DNA of 40,213 nt from Gordonia effusa NBRC 100432. GTDB taxonomy: Bacteria > Actinomycetota > Actinomycetes > Mycobacteriales > Mycobacteriaceae. Below, one piece after another: positions 24,983-33,977 of this stretch; position 1 is the stretch's first letter; each line of letters starts with the position of its first letter. The position numbers were made by a program, and so were the translations under genes. The stretch covers positions 1 through 40,213 of the forward strand of contig NZ_BAEH01000020.1 in NCBI RefSeq assembly GCF_000241305.1. The letters are read 5' to 3'. The notes under the pieces were generated by a model. It searched no databases. It had not been told where the DNA came from and was given only the letters and a program-made list of their open reading frames with translations.

Positions 24983-25971
24983 ATCGTCAGATGCCTCCCA
25001 CTCAGCAGAACCGCGACCGGGGCCGGCAACGCGGCGCTTCCGCGTGCACATTTCGCATCGGTCTCCGGGATCATCGCGGCGAGGCCTTGTAAGGCCGCGG
25101 GCAATGCCCGCAGGGTTCGCACCGCTTCCCGGGTATCCGGAATGACTTCATAGACTCGTTGGGTGAATTTGTCGGTACCGCCAAGAGTCACCAACGACAA
25201 CGCATTCACCGCCCGCGCGATCTCGCGGAATTCCCGCTGACCGAGGTCGACGAGTTTGGTGGCCTGATCTATCCGATCGGATACCGAAGTGAATGCGGCG
25301 TGAAAAATCGACAGCATATCGGAAAGCTTCGATGCTCGCCCGCGCACGATATTCGCCACCCCCTGCATATTCCGCAGGATGGTCTCGAGTAATTCCGTCC
25401 GGCTGGATGCGTAGCTTGCCAGGGTGTCCACATCTTTGAGTACCGCGCTGAAGTCGCCGTCGTTTCCGCCGCCTTCGATGAAATCAATCATGCTGCGTGC
25501 CAACCGATTGTAGATCGCCGGATCGGTTTCTTTCATTATCGGCGCGAGGCCGTTGAATAGCGACGTAATGTCGAATGAGCTGACCGTTTTGGCGAACTGA
25601 ATGTCGGGTGCGGCATAGGGCGCCGAATCTTTCCCCGGGTTGATCGCGAGGTATCGCTGGCCGGTGAGGTTCTGGAATTTGATCGCGATCTCGTCGTCGA
25701 CCCGCGGTCGATTGGCATCCTGAACGTCAAAAGTCACCAATGCGCGACGGCTATCGACAATCGTGATGTCGGTGACCTTTCCTACCTGGACACCGCGCAA
25801 TCGGACGTCGGAGTTGACCCGCAAGCCGAATACGTCGGCAAATTCGGCCCGATACGCGGTCGTACCACCGACGACCGGACGATTGATGGCCTGCACTATC
25901 AGAACCACGATCATCGCGACCACCAGCAAAAACACAGCTAACCGCCAAGCAGCGGCGACCGGCGTCTTCAT
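24970..25971 (-). CDS. mceB: MceB-family protein
   Basis: Mce subunit of 333 residues. The anchor helix (WRLAVFLLVVAMIVVLIVQA) is followed by the MlaD domain (FADVFGLRVNSDVRLRGVQV, GKVTDITIV, NLTGQRYLAINPG) and a helical domain. It starts inside the mceA stop (ATGA overlap). Two C-terminal Cys (DAKCARG and LTICKR) could form a disulfide in the extracytoplasmic space. Confidence 0.92.
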   Translation of the reverse strand: MKTPVAAAWRLAVFLLVVAMIVVLIVQAINRPVVGGTTAYRAEFADVFGLRVNSDVRLRGVQVGKVTDITIVDSRRALVTFDVQDANRPRVDDEIAIKFQNLTGQRYLAINPGKDSAPYAAPDIQFAKTVSSFDITSLFNGLAPIMKETDPAIYNRLARSMIDFIEGGGNDGDFSAVLKDVDTLASYASSRTELLETILRNMQGVANIVRGRASKLSDMLSIFHAAFTSVSDRIDQATKLVDLGQREFREIARAVNALSLVTLGGTDKFTQRVYEVIPDTREAVRTLRALPAALQGLAAMIPETDAKCARGSAALPAPVAVLLSGRHLTICKR

Positions 25972-26978
25972 CGACCACCTCCCGGCCGCGTCGATATCGC
26001 CGATAGCGCCGCGGTCACCGCGGGCATCGTCCTGATCGCCACGTCGACATCGAGTTCGACGCGATTCCCGCGACGATGTAGCGCCCCATTCATACCTGCG
26101 ATCAAGCGCCGGACATCATTCTGAGACACTTTCGCCAAGCTCGCGTTGATCGGCGAAAGCATCGCTGTAAGCCCGTCCAGCATCGGTACCACTGGCCGCA
26201 GTTCTCCCACCGCCTTGCCGACGAAGGCGAAAACCAAATTACTGATCTCGGTGAGTAGGTCCGCCGATTTGACGGCGAGTTCCGCCGAGTCGAGTAATTC
26301 CACCCGAGCGAATGAGTTCACGGATTTCAGCGCGCTCGGGGCCAATACCGATACGCCTTCGATCAATTCTCCTAATCGGGGAAGAATCTGGTCCATCGTC
26401 ATATTCTGGGTACGCCGCACCGACTCCATGGCCACCAGTGCGGACGTGACGAATGGCGTTATCGCTGACATCAGCCCGGCGGAATCATCGATAGCCGACG
26501 ACAGCCTGTCTGTCACAACCCCCAGAACTGTGCGCCCCGCATCCCGGAATAGTTTGGTAACTGTGTAATTATCGATTGAGTCGAGCCGGATGGTCTGGCC
26601 CGCTCGTAGTCCGCCAGCCCTGGCCGCCGGAATCAGTTCGATGGCAGTAGAGCCGAAAATATTGTCGGAAATGAACCGGGTGCGCATCGTCGGGGATAAT
26701 TCATGCATCCGGTCGCTGGCCACGCTGAGCGTCGCGACCTGGCGATCGCGGCCTTCGCTGACCAATTCGGTCACCTCACCAACCGCGACACCTCGTAGAC
26801 GTACATTCGAGCCCACCTCGAGACCGTCACCAAAGGAAGTAGCTACCAGTTCGAATTCCGCACATCCGCAGCCACGCATTTTCGGGACACCCCATAATGC
26901 GAAACCGCTGACGACGAGCGCCAGAATCACTCCGACTCCCAACACTCGCAATTGTGCCGGCGTCACGTCACGCCTCAT
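25968..26978 (-). CDS. mceA: MceA-family protein
   Basis: First Mce subunit, 336 residues. The anchor (LRVLGVGVILALVVSGFALW) precedes the MlaD domain (ELVATSFGDGLEVGSNVRLR to ISDNIFGSTAIELIPAA) and a helical domain of about 180 residues. A CGC motif (MRGCGCAEF) lies just outside the membrane. It starts 31 bases after the yrbEB stop with AAGGCGG as a ribosome site. Mce1A binds fatty acids and Mce4A serves cholesterol import in M. tuberculosis; this copy cannot be assigned to either class by eye. Confidence 0.92.
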   Translation of the reverse strand: MRRDVTPAQLRVLGVGVILALVVSGFALWGVPKMRGCGCAEFELVATSFGDGLEVGSNVRLRGVAVGEVTELVSEGRDRQVATLSVASDRMHELSPTMRTRFISDNIFGSTAIELIPAARAGGLRAGQTIRLDSIDNYTVTKLFRDAGRTVLGVVTDRLSSAIDDSAGLMSAITPFVTSALVAMESVRRTQNMTMDQILPRLGELIEGVSVLAPSALKSVNSFARVELLDSAELAVKSADLLTEISNLVFAFVGKAVGELRPVVPMLDGLTAMLSPINASLAKVSQNDVRRLIAGMNGALHRRGNRVELDVDVAIRTMPAVTAALSAISTRPGGGR

Positions 26979-27009
26979 CGCAATACCGCCTTGACTTCTC
27001 GCCGCATGG

Positions 27010-27888
27010 TCACCCGGCGAAGCTGATGTCTGAGCTGAATCCCCACATCACGATGGTGAGCAGCATGTCGAGAAAGATCACTAAAACCAGACTGGCGCGC
27101 ACCGCGCGGCCGGAGGCGACTCCGACGCCCTCCGGTCCGCCCGAGGCGTAAAAGCCCTGATATGAATGCGCAATGGTCACCGCGACTACGAATATGACTA
27201 CTTTTATCAACGAAAAGACGACGTCGCGCGCACTGACGAATTGATCGAAATAGTGCTCATAACCACCTGGCGCCTCACCGTGAATCAAGGTGACCGTTGC
27301 CCAGGTGGTCAGGTAGCTCAACGCGAGGGCGATCACATAGACCGGCGCTATCGATATGATCGCCGCGACAATACGGGTCGAGACCACAAATGGAATAGGT
27401 CGGATCGCTTGCGCCTCCAGCGCATCGATTTCCTCGGAGACCCGCATCGCCCCGATCTCCGCCGTGATCCGGCAGCCGGCCTGTGCCGCGAATCCGATTG
27501 CGGCGATCATCGGTGCCAGCTCACGGGTATTGGCGAGCGCGGACATCATTCCGGTGAGCGGTCCCATGCCCAGCATGCTGAGCGTCGAATAGCCGACGAT
27601 CCCGATCATGCCGCCGGCCGCGACCCCCATAATCACGATCACCGGGGCAACGCCACCGCCGATGATCACCGAGCGACCATTCCCCCACGTGAGATCGGTG
27701 AACGCGATCATCGTCTGCGATCGGTACGCCCGCACGGCACGTCCGGTGCCCGCTACGGCCATCAAGGTGAAGTGAAGTTGGCGGCCCAGATTCTGCACGA
27801 AGGTATCGAGCCGCCCGACCACTCGTACCGGCGGCCGAATCCCTTTCGGCCGGTAGCTGGACGGCTGCGCACTTCTGATCACTGTCAT
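27010..27888 (-). CDS. yrbEB: MlaE/YrbE-type permease, second subunit
   Basis: Inner-membrane ABC permease of 292 residues. The N-terminal 70 residues are cytosolic and basic, followed by five or so helices with the MlaE signature ELAPMIAAIGFAAQAGCRIT and EIGAMRVSEEIDALEAQAI, which forms the coupling helix for the MceG ATPase. Its ATG shares one base with the yrbEA stop (TGATG). The ATPase gene itself is not in the window and is normally encoded elsewhere. Confidence 0.94.
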   Translation of the reverse strand: MTVIRSAQPSSYRPKGIRPPVRVVGRLDTFVQNLGRQLHFTLMAVAGTGRAVRAYRSQTMIAFTDLTWGNGRSVIIGGGVAPVIVIMGVAAGGMIGIVGYSTLSMLGMGPLTGMMSALANTRELAPMIAAIGFAAQAGCRITAEIGAMRVSEEIDALEAQAIRPIPFVVSTRIVAAIISIAPVYVIALALSYLTTWATVTLIHGEAPGGYEHYFDQFVSARDVVFSLIKVVIFVVAVTIAHSYQGFYASGGPEGVGVASGRAVRASLVLVIFLDMLLTIVMWGFSSDISFAG

Positions 27889-28673
27889 CAGAAGAACCTC
27901 GGGGGGATGAACATCGTGATCAGTTGGGTGATGATCAGATTGGCGATCATACAGGTCAGGACGCCGATGACCACAGCGGCGTTAACGCTGGTGGCAACAC
28001 CTTTCGGCCCGCCGCGGGCATCTAGCCCACGTTGTCCCGCAATCACCGCTACGAGAAACCCAAACAGCGCTGCCTTGGCGATGCAGATGGAGAGGTCAGT
28101 CACGCTCGCGAAACTGCCGAACGCCGACCAATACGATCCCGAAGCCACGCCCTGCCCCATGATCGCCACCAGGAAGCTGGCCAACACACTCATCAGGATG
28201 ACGACGACGGCCAGCATCGGCGCGACTATGGTCATCGCGACCACTCGAGGCGCGATGAGTCGAAGTCCAGGGTCGACCCCCATGATCCGCATCGCGTCGA
28301 TCTCTTCGCGAACGGTGCGCGCCGCGAGATCAGATGCGATCGCCGATGCTCCGGCGCCGCCAACCAGGAGAGCCGCCGCCATCGGCGCCGCCTGTTGCAT
28401 CACTCCCATTCCGCCGACCGCTCCGACCAGCGAGGTCGCGCCGAGATCTTTAGTAATACTGCCGACCTGCACCGCGATGACCACCCCGAACGGGACTGAC
28501 AGAAGGATCGCCGGCCACACGCAGACTGAGACGAAAAACCAACCCTGAGTTAGACCTTCCCGAACTGGGAAACGTCCGCTTATCGCTCCCGCCGCGACGA
28601 GCCCAATCGTCCGAAAACCGAGTCGCACGGTCCGGCCAAAAGTATGTAATCCATCTATGGCTATAGACGACAT
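27888..28673 (-). CDS. yrbEA: MlaE/YrbE-type permease, first subunit
   Basis: ABC permease of 261 residues with the same fold; the coupling region reads ASAIASDLAARTVREEIDAM followed by RIMGVDPGLRLIAPR. It pairs with yrbEB as the membrane pore of the Mce importer. The ATG at 28673 begins the mce part of the operon, 107 bp downstream of the P450 stop. That gap contains no GGCACA operator and no clear terminator, so co-transcription with the P450 is likely. Confidence 0.93.
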   Translation of the reverse strand: MSSIAIDGLHTFGRTVRLGFRTIGLVAAGAISGRFPVREGLTQGWFFVSVCVWPAILLSVPFGVVIAVQVGSITKDLGATSLVGAVGGMGVMQQAAPMAAALLVGGAGASAIASDLAARTVREEIDAMRIMGVDPGLRLIAPRVVAMTIVAPMLAVVVILMSVLASFLVAIMGQGVASGSYWSAFGSFASVTDLSICIAKAALFGFLVAVIAGQRGLDARGGPKGVATSVNAAVVIGVLTCMIANLIITQLITMFIPPRFF

Positions 28674-28780
28674 AGCGGTCCTACCAAGACAATAATCCTA
28701 ACGATCCTAAAATGGTACGAATATCCGAAATAGACCGGAGAATCCCGGCGGGAATAGAGGAATCAGTTCCCGTACATTAT

Positions 28781-30250
28781 TCAGCGGTCAACCGGGCAGG
28801 AATTGCCAGCCCGCTCACGATTCACTCCAAGATTCAGTCGTTTGACCAGTTTTGGCCGTATACCCCATTGGATATCCACATCCGGACCGGATAAGTCACC
28901 GTCGCTCGTCGTCGGCGAGTAGCGCCTAACCTCGGCCGGAAAACCATTCGAGAATACCAACGAGTTGGCCAACGTCGGTAGCACGAAATCATTCTCGACA
29001 GACCATTCGTATTTCCGTAGAAGCTGATGGAAAAGGGAGAACACTTCCATCCGCGCGAAATGCATTCCTACACATTTATGCGCTCCCCCGCCGAATGGCA
29101 TCCACAGTCCCGGATGACGCTTATCTTCGGCGCGCTCAACGGCGAACCTATCCGGATCGAATCGAGTGGGATTCTCCCAGACGTCGGGGTTCGTGTGGTG
29201 TCCCCAGGTCAGAGTGGCGATTAGTGTGTTGCGCCTGATCTGATAGCCGACCAGCCTCGTCCTGCGCACCGCCGTGCGCTGCATCATCGGAACCGGCGTA
29301 CGAAAACGCAATGTCTCGCGCAGGATTTTGTCGAGCTCCGGCAGCCGCTTCAGGTCCGCATACGACAATGTTTCGCCGAGCGCCAGCGACTCCCGTCTCG
29401 CCCTCGCCTGCCATTTGCGATTGAGCCCGATGTAGTAGGCCATATTGGTCATCGTGATGGTCGTCGTGTCATGGGCGGCGAAGAGAAAGAACATCATATG
29501 TCTCATCACATCGTCGTCGGTGAATCGATCGCCGTTCACCGCGGACGCATGGCAGAGCTGAGACATCAAGTCGGGGGTCAGCGACGCCCGCTTGATCGGA
29601 ACCCACGACCGGAGGGTGCGGTGTAGATAACGCCGCGCCCTCGCCTGCGCCAATGGATTCGCCGAGACGAGGTCGTCGAACGCCTTGCCGATGCGATAGA
29701 TGTCGTCCTCGGTGAAGTCCAGGCCAACAAAGTTCGTCAAGGCGGCCTCCATCGCCACCCGCTTGAACAGTTTCCGAAGCTGCACGCCGCGGCCTACCGC
29801 GAGTGAATCCACATGGGTGGCGACAGTGGCCGCCATACCGTCCATATAACCCGCGATCTTCTCCGGGGTCAGCGACCGTTGGATGATCAAACGGTCATGA
29901 CGATGTTCGGCGAACTCCTTCTGCAGCAACGCTTTTCGGAACATTCCGGTCAGCGTCAAACCCCACGCACGTTCCGCGGAGAACGATTCGTCAGAGTTCA
30001 GCGCGATAGCCTGGGCGACCTCAGGGTCGGCGGCCAGCACGATATCCATAAACACGAGCGGAACACGCACCATTTTGGTGCCACGCCGACGCTGCATCTC
30101 ACCGATCGCCTCGCCGGGCCCCTGTCCGCGCACCATCCCGACGGTCATCTGCGCGATGTCACGCACGCTTACCCGAGGCACTAATCCGCGCTCCAATACG
30201 AACGCTCGGTCGGCGGTGTCCACGCCGGTTTGCTGTGCGGGATGTGTCAT
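28781..30250 (-). CDS. Cytochrome P450
   Basis: Heme monooxygenase of 489 residues, soluble (no N-terminal anchor). It has the I-helix FFLFAAHDTTTITM, the K-helix ExxR as ILRETLRFRTP, the PERF-region FDPDRFAVERAEDKRHPG and the heme loop PFGGGAHKCVGMHFA with the axial Cys. The ATG at 30250 is only 11 bases from operator C1 and lacks a Shine-Dalgarno, suggesting a leaderless mRNA; 31 open codons further upstream run through the operator and are rejected. Heads the ten-gene P450-yrbE-mce operon. Electrons could come from the fused ferredoxin/reductase at 33978. Its CYP family is not certain; it looks like the CYP51-related broad group. Confidence 0.93.
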   Translation of the reverse strand: MTHPAQQTGVDTADRAFVLERGLVPRVSVRDIAQMTVGMVRGQGPGEAIGEMQRRRGTKMVRVPLVFMDIVLAADPEVAQAIALNSDESFSAERAWGLTLTGMFRKALLQKEFAEHRHDRLIIQRSLTPEKIAGYMDGMAATVATHVDSLAVGRGVQLRKLFKRVAMEAALTNFVGLDFTEDDIYRIGKAFDDLVSANPLAQARARRYLHRTLRSWVPIKRASLTPDLMSQLCHASAVNGDRFTDDDVMRHMMFFLFAAHDTTTITMTNMAYYIGLNRKWQARARRESLALGETLSYADLKRLPELDKILRETLRFRTPVPMMQRTAVRRTRLVGYQIRRNTLIATLTWGHHTNPDVWENPTRFDPDRFAVERAEDKRHPGLWMPFGGGAHKCVGMHFARMEVFSLFHQLLRKYEWSVENDFVLPTLANSLVFSNGFPAEVRRYSPTTSDGDLSGPDVDIQWGIRPKLVKRLNLGVNRERAGNSCPVDR

Positions 30251-30260
30251 GCAACACAGT

Positions 30261-30288
30261 GTGGCACACTTGCTATCAATTGTGCCAC
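30261..30288. promoter_or_regulatory. Regulon operator C1 at the P450-mce promoter
   Basis: GTGGCACA, 12 bases, TGTGCCAC: the longest perfect arms (8 bp) of the set, lying 11-38 bases upstream of the P450 start, where it would cover the promoter or start of transcription. Confidence 0.8.
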
Positions 30289-30316
30289 CCTTCTGTGCAG
30301 GCATTTTCCCGACGGA

Positions 30317-30342
30317 TGGCACACTTGCTTCTCTAAGTGCCA
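30317..30342. promoter_or_regulatory. Regulon operator C2 at the lipoprotein-MmpL promoter
   Basis: TGGCACA (30317-30323), 12 bases, AGTGCCA (30336-30342); one arm base deviates. The left 13 bases, TGGCACACTTGCT, are identical to those of C1 (30262-30274), giving tandem sites 55 bp apart in the same orientation. It lies 40-65 bases upstream of the lipoprotein ATG. Confidence 0.72.
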
Positions 30343-30381
30343 CTTATCTGCGGGTTTGCGCAGGAGAACGGAGCAGACGAC

Positions 30382-30867
30382 ATGAACACTGGACGGTCGC
30401 CAAGACACTTCGCTGCGGCGACGTTGCTCGGCGTCGCTGCCGTGGCGGCAACGGGGTGCAGCGTGGATGCGCTCACCGGGGGTGCGGTGAGCACCAGCTC
30501 ATACCCGCCGGTCGCCGCGCTCCCCGCTCCGACGCCTGGATCATCCACTCTCCCAGCAGGTTTCCCGACAGACATCCCAGTCGTCGCGGGCAGTTATCGC
30601 CTCTCCCATACCGACGGCGCGACTCGGCTGGAGGTCGCGGAGGTGACTCCGTCCGATCTCACCAAAGCGCGGCAAGCACTCGACGACGCCGGATACCGCC
30701 ATGAATCGGTATTGGGACAGGACATGTATTTCAACGCCGCTCACACGGTGACGGTAAGCGGCACCGACATCGGCTACGGCTACACGCTGATCTACCGAGT
30801 GAGCCCACTGCCCAGCATTCCGGGTATGCCGTCGCTGCCGAACACCACGCTGCCCACCTTCGGATGA
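30382..30867 (+). CDS. Lipoprotein of unknown function, paired with MmpL
   Basis: Protein of 161 residues. A signal peptide (RHFAAATLLGVAAVAATGC) ends in a lipobox ATGC, so it would be acylated and exported. A Ser/Pro-rich linker (STSSYPPVAALPAPTPGSST) leads to a small domain with AGFPTDIPVVAGSYRLSHTD and DLTKARQALDDAGYRHES, and a Pro-rich tail. The ATG at 30382 has GGAG 8 bases upstream. It occupies the place where an MmpS partner normally precedes MmpL, but the sequence does not look like MmpS. I do not recognise the domain. Confidence 0.82.
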   Translation: MNTGRSPRHFAAATLLGVAAVAATGCSVDALTGGAVSTSSYPPVAALPAPTPGSSTLPAGFPTDIPVVAGSYRLSHTDGATRLEVAEVTPSDLTKARQALDDAGYRHESVLGQDMYFNAAHTVTVSGTDIGYGYTLIYRVSPLPSIPGMPSLPNTTLPTFG

Positions 30868-30903
30868 TCCACCGACTACCCCACCGCGGATGAAAGGCCT
30901 TCT

Positions 30904-33900
30904 GTGGCACATCAATACAGCCCGGGTTTCGAACGTCTCGGCCGAACGGTCACCCGCCACTCTGTCCTGGCGATACTCATCTGGATAGGCATCGCGGCTG
31001 CGACCAACCTCCTCTGGCCGCAGTTGGAATCGGTGGCGAATGAGCACTCGGTCTCACCTTTTCCGCAGGACGCACCGTCGATCACCGATATGCACGAAAT
31101 GTCGAAAGCCTTCAAGCAGGAGGGAGCCGACAATTCGCTCATCATCGCGATGAGCAATCCCGGCGGATTCACGCTTGAAGCGCGGGCGCGCTATACCGCG
31201 CTGGTGGAGCGACTCGAATCCAACGAGGCGGTCACTTTTGTGCAGGACACCCTGACCAGCCCGCAAGCCCGTGACAACCCAGCGATTCAGAAGCAGGCGT
31301 TGAGCCCCGACGGTAAAGCGTGGTTCCTGCTGGTGGGCTTGAGCGGCTCGCTCGGCTCCCCCGAATCGATGCAGGCACTCAAAGTGGTCAAGAATGTCGT
31401 CTCGCAGACATTCGTCGGATCACCCACCACCGCACAGGTGACCGGCAGTAGCGCCACTCTGGGTGACCTTGCGCTACAAGCGATCTCGGATACCAAAGTG
31501 ATCGGCGTGATCACTTTCATTCTCATCACGGTGCTCTTGCTGTTGATCTACCGGTCGGTGTTCACAGCGGCATTGCCGCTGCTGGTGATGGGGATGAGTA
31601 TGGTCGTCGCTCGCGGTACCGTCGCGGGCCTCAGTTCGCTTGGCATGCCGATCTCCAGTAGTTCGTCTGCCTTGATGGTCGTCATCGTCGCGGGTGCCTG
31701 CGTGAACTACACGGTGTTCTTCATCAGCCGATATCACGAATACATCCGGGCCGGATCACCACCCGACGTCGCGATCGCCCAGGCCAGCGGCTCCATGACG
31801 CGCGTCATTCTGGCGACAGCGGCCACCGTCGCCATCGCCAACCTCGCACAAATAACGTTGCGTCTCAAGGCCTTAGCCGCATCCGGTCCGGCGGTCGCGG
31901 TGGCAATCGGGATTGGATTCCTGGTGACCGCGACGATGTTGCCCGCGGTCCTGCATCTCGCGGCGCGACGGGGAATTGGATTGCCGCGCAAGGAGGCCGG
32001 CGTCAAACACTGGCGGCGAATGGCCGTGATGGTAGTTCGGCGACCGAAGACGACACTAGCGGTGAGCGTCGCGATACTCGCCGCCTTCGCCGCGCTGGCT
32101 CCGTTCATGCGTTTCAGCTACGACGACCGGGCCGCACAGCCCGCGGATACCGAGAGTTCAGCCGGCTATCGCTTGCTCGACGCCCACTTCCCACCGGATT
32201 CTCTTATGCCGCAATATCTTACCGTTCGGTCGAATAGGGATCTGCGAACCCCGCAGGGGCTTGCCGATCTCGACCAGATGGCGCAACGGATCACCCAGAT
32301 ACCTGGTGTCACCCGCGTAGTCGGGATCACTCGGCCGGACGGACAAAAACTGACCCAGGCGACTCTTGCCTGGCAGATAGCCACCATGGGCCGGGAGTTG
32401 GGCCGCACCAAAGGAATTGTGGATGGCTACGCGCCGCAGATGGACAAGATGCAACAGCTCGCCGACCTCATCTCCGGGATGGCCAGCGACATCAGTCCCG
32501 CGGAAGTGGCTCAACTGCAACGCACCATCGCAGATGGCTTTCGGCAAGCCGGCACCGCATCCGCGCAAATCGCACAGTTTCAGCAGCTGGTTGATCAAGC
32601 GGCCCAATCGGGACCGATGCTGGACCGCCTGATTACCCTGGCACCGACCTTGACCACCACCGTCGATGCCCTCAACCGTGCCATCGGCGTGATCGAACCG
32701 GCGCGGCAGGCGTTGCTGAAGTGGAAGCCGTGTGACGCCAACAGCACCTGCGTCGAACTGCGCAAACAACTTGCGACACTGGTCTCCGCTAAAAACGATG
32801 GTGCACTGGCGACCCTCACCGCGGCGGCGGCCACGATCAATCAGCTATCGGCCGACGGCACGAAACCGTCTGCGCTGATCGGCTCGGTGCGTTCCCAGCT
32901 GTCGCAAGCGCGGACCTACCTTAGTCAACTCGACACTTTCAAAGCCCAGTACGACAAGATGACCGACACCCTCGATCGGGTACGCGCCCTTGGCATCAGC
33001 ACCACGGATGCCGCGGCGATGGGGGACCGCGTACGCCAATTGCGGCAACAGGCCACCGACGCCATGGGTACCGTCACTGAACTATCAGCCTTCCTTCAAA
33101 CCGTAGGCAAAGACGCCGGCACACCCGCGGCGTCGGGCTTCTATCTCCCCTCGGGCCTACTCTCGATGGGCGATTTCGCCTCTGCCGCAGCATTATTCGT
33201 ATCTTCGGACGGAAAGATGGTTCGATATCTCGTGCAGACGTCGACGGACCCGTACAGCGAGGAAGCAATGGCACTCGCCGACCGAATGAGAGAAGTGGCG
33301 CAGCAAGCCACGCCGAATACCTCACTGGCCGCCGATACCGTTGGGGTCGGCGGTCTTCCCGCGATCCTGTCCGACCTACAACATGTCTTCCGCCTCGACT
33401 TCATCGAAATCATCGTCGTGACACTGCTGATCATCCTGGCAGTGATGTGCCTGCTGCTGAGATCACTGGTGGCCCCGCTCTACCTACTCGCCACGGTGCT
33501 GCTGACCTATCTCTCCGCGCTCGGGGTGGGAGTCCTTGTCTTCCAAGTGATCCTGGGCCAGGACCTGTACTGGGCGGTGCCCGCGATGACCTTTGTATTG
33601 GTCGTCGCGGTAGGAGCCGACTACAACATGCTGTTCATGTCGAGGCTGCGGGAGGAGGCGCACGCCGGTTTCCGACTCGGCGTGATGCGCGCGGTTCGGT
33701 CCACCGGCTCCATCATCACCTCAGCGGGCATGATCTTCGCGGCCGCGATGTTCGGCATGCTCGCCAGTGGGGTGTCCACGATGTACCAGATGGGATTAAT
33801 TATTGGCGTCGGCGTCCTCATCGACACGCTGATCGTTCGCTCACTCGTCGTGCCGGCGATCGCGGTACTGGTAGGCACAAGGAGCTGGTGGCCCGCAAAG

Positions 33901-33918
33901 CCGACCGCCACCGGATAA
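30904..33918 (+). CDS. MmpL-family RND transporter
   Basis: Inner-membrane lipid transporter of 1004 residues with two RND halves, each with a large porter loop. The C-half has the canonical proton-relay motif GADYNMLFMSRLREE (D906, Y907) and the ending MGLIIGVGVLIDTLIVRSL with SWWPAK. The N-half has GACVNYTVFFISRYHEY, where the usual Asp is Asn268. The loop of the second half (about residues 430-780) is helical and Gln-rich, as in MmpL4-type proteins. GTG start at 30904 with GAAAGG upstream. It is 36 bases after the lipoprotein gene and ends before a strong terminator. Direction and substrate are not known; family members export lipids or siderophores. Confidence 0.93.
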   Translation: MAHQYSPGFERLGRTVTRHSVLAILIWIGIAAATNLLWPQLESVANEHSVSPFPQDAPSITDMHEMSKAFKQEGADNSLIIAMSNPGGFTLEARARYTALVERLESNEAVTFVQDTLTSPQARDNPAIQKQALSPDGKAWFLLVGLSGSLGSPESMQALKVVKNVVSQTFVGSPTTAQVTGSSATLGDLALQAISDTKVIGVITFILITVLLLLIYRSVFTAALPLLVMGMSMVVARGTVAGLSSLGMPISSSSSALMVVIVAGACVNYTVFFISRYHEYIRAGSPPDVAIAQASGSMTRVILATAATVAIANLAQITLRLKALAASGPAVAVAIGIGFLVTATMLPAVLHLAARRGIGLPRKEAGVKHWRRMAVMVVRRPKTTLAVSVAILAAFAALAPFMRFSYDDRAAQPADTESSAGYRLLDAHFPPDSLMPQYLTVRSNRDLRTPQGLADLDQMAQRITQIPGVTRVVGITRPDGQKLTQATLAWQIATMGRELGRTKGIVDGYAPQMDKMQQLADLISGMASDISPAEVAQLQRTIADGFRQAGTASAQIAQFQQLVDQAAQSGPMLDRLITLAPTLTTTVDALNRAIGVIEPARQALLKWKPCDANSTCVELRKQLATLVSAKNDGALATLTAAAATINQLSADGTKPSALIGSVRSQLSQARTYLSQLDTFKAQYDKMTDTLDRVRALGISTTDAAAMGDRVRQLRQQATDAMGTVTELSAFLQTVGKDAGTPAASGFYLPSGLLSMGDFASAAALFVSSDGKMVRYLVQTSTDPYSEEAMALADRMREVAQQATPNTSLAADTVGVGGLPAILSDLQHVFRLDFIEIIVVTLLIILAVMCLLLRSLVAPLYLLATVLLTYLSALGVGVLVFQVILGQDLYWAVPAMTFVLVVAVGADYNMLFMSRLREEAHAGFRLGVMRAVRSTGSIITSAGMIFAAAMFGMLASGVSTMYQMGLIIGVGVLIDTLIVRSLVVPAIAVLVGTRSWWPAKPTATG

Positions 33919-33923
33919 GAAGA

Positions 33924-33953
33924 GTGCCCGGCCTAGCGGGGTAGGCCGGGCAC
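33924..33953. terminator. Bidirectional terminator between MmpL and ferredoxin reductase
   Basis: GTGCCCGGCCTA (33924-33935) and TAGGCCGGGCAC (33942-33953) form a perfect 12-bp GC-rich stem with a 6-base loop. It lies 5 bases after the MmpL stop and 24 bases after the convergent gene's stop. No strong T-run follows. Confidence 0.85.
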
Positions 33954-33977
33954 CACGACTGTTTGCGGTCGAACCGC

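Noticed and set aside
27166..28548. Plus-strand frame of 460 residues opposite yrbEA and yrbEB
   Set aside because: His/Arg/Asp-rich reading of the antisense of membrane permeases; no ribosome site and no domain.
28674..28780. Separate mce promoter with operator between the P450 and yrbEA
   Set aside because: The gap is AT-richer with a repeated ATCCTAA but has no GGCACA/TGTGCC site and no convincing -35/-10 pair; read-through from the P450 is simpler.
30904..30911. Another GTGGCACA half-site at the MmpL start codon
   Set aside because: No TGTGCC partner at 12-13 bases on either side; it encodes the first residues of MmpL and is probably chance.
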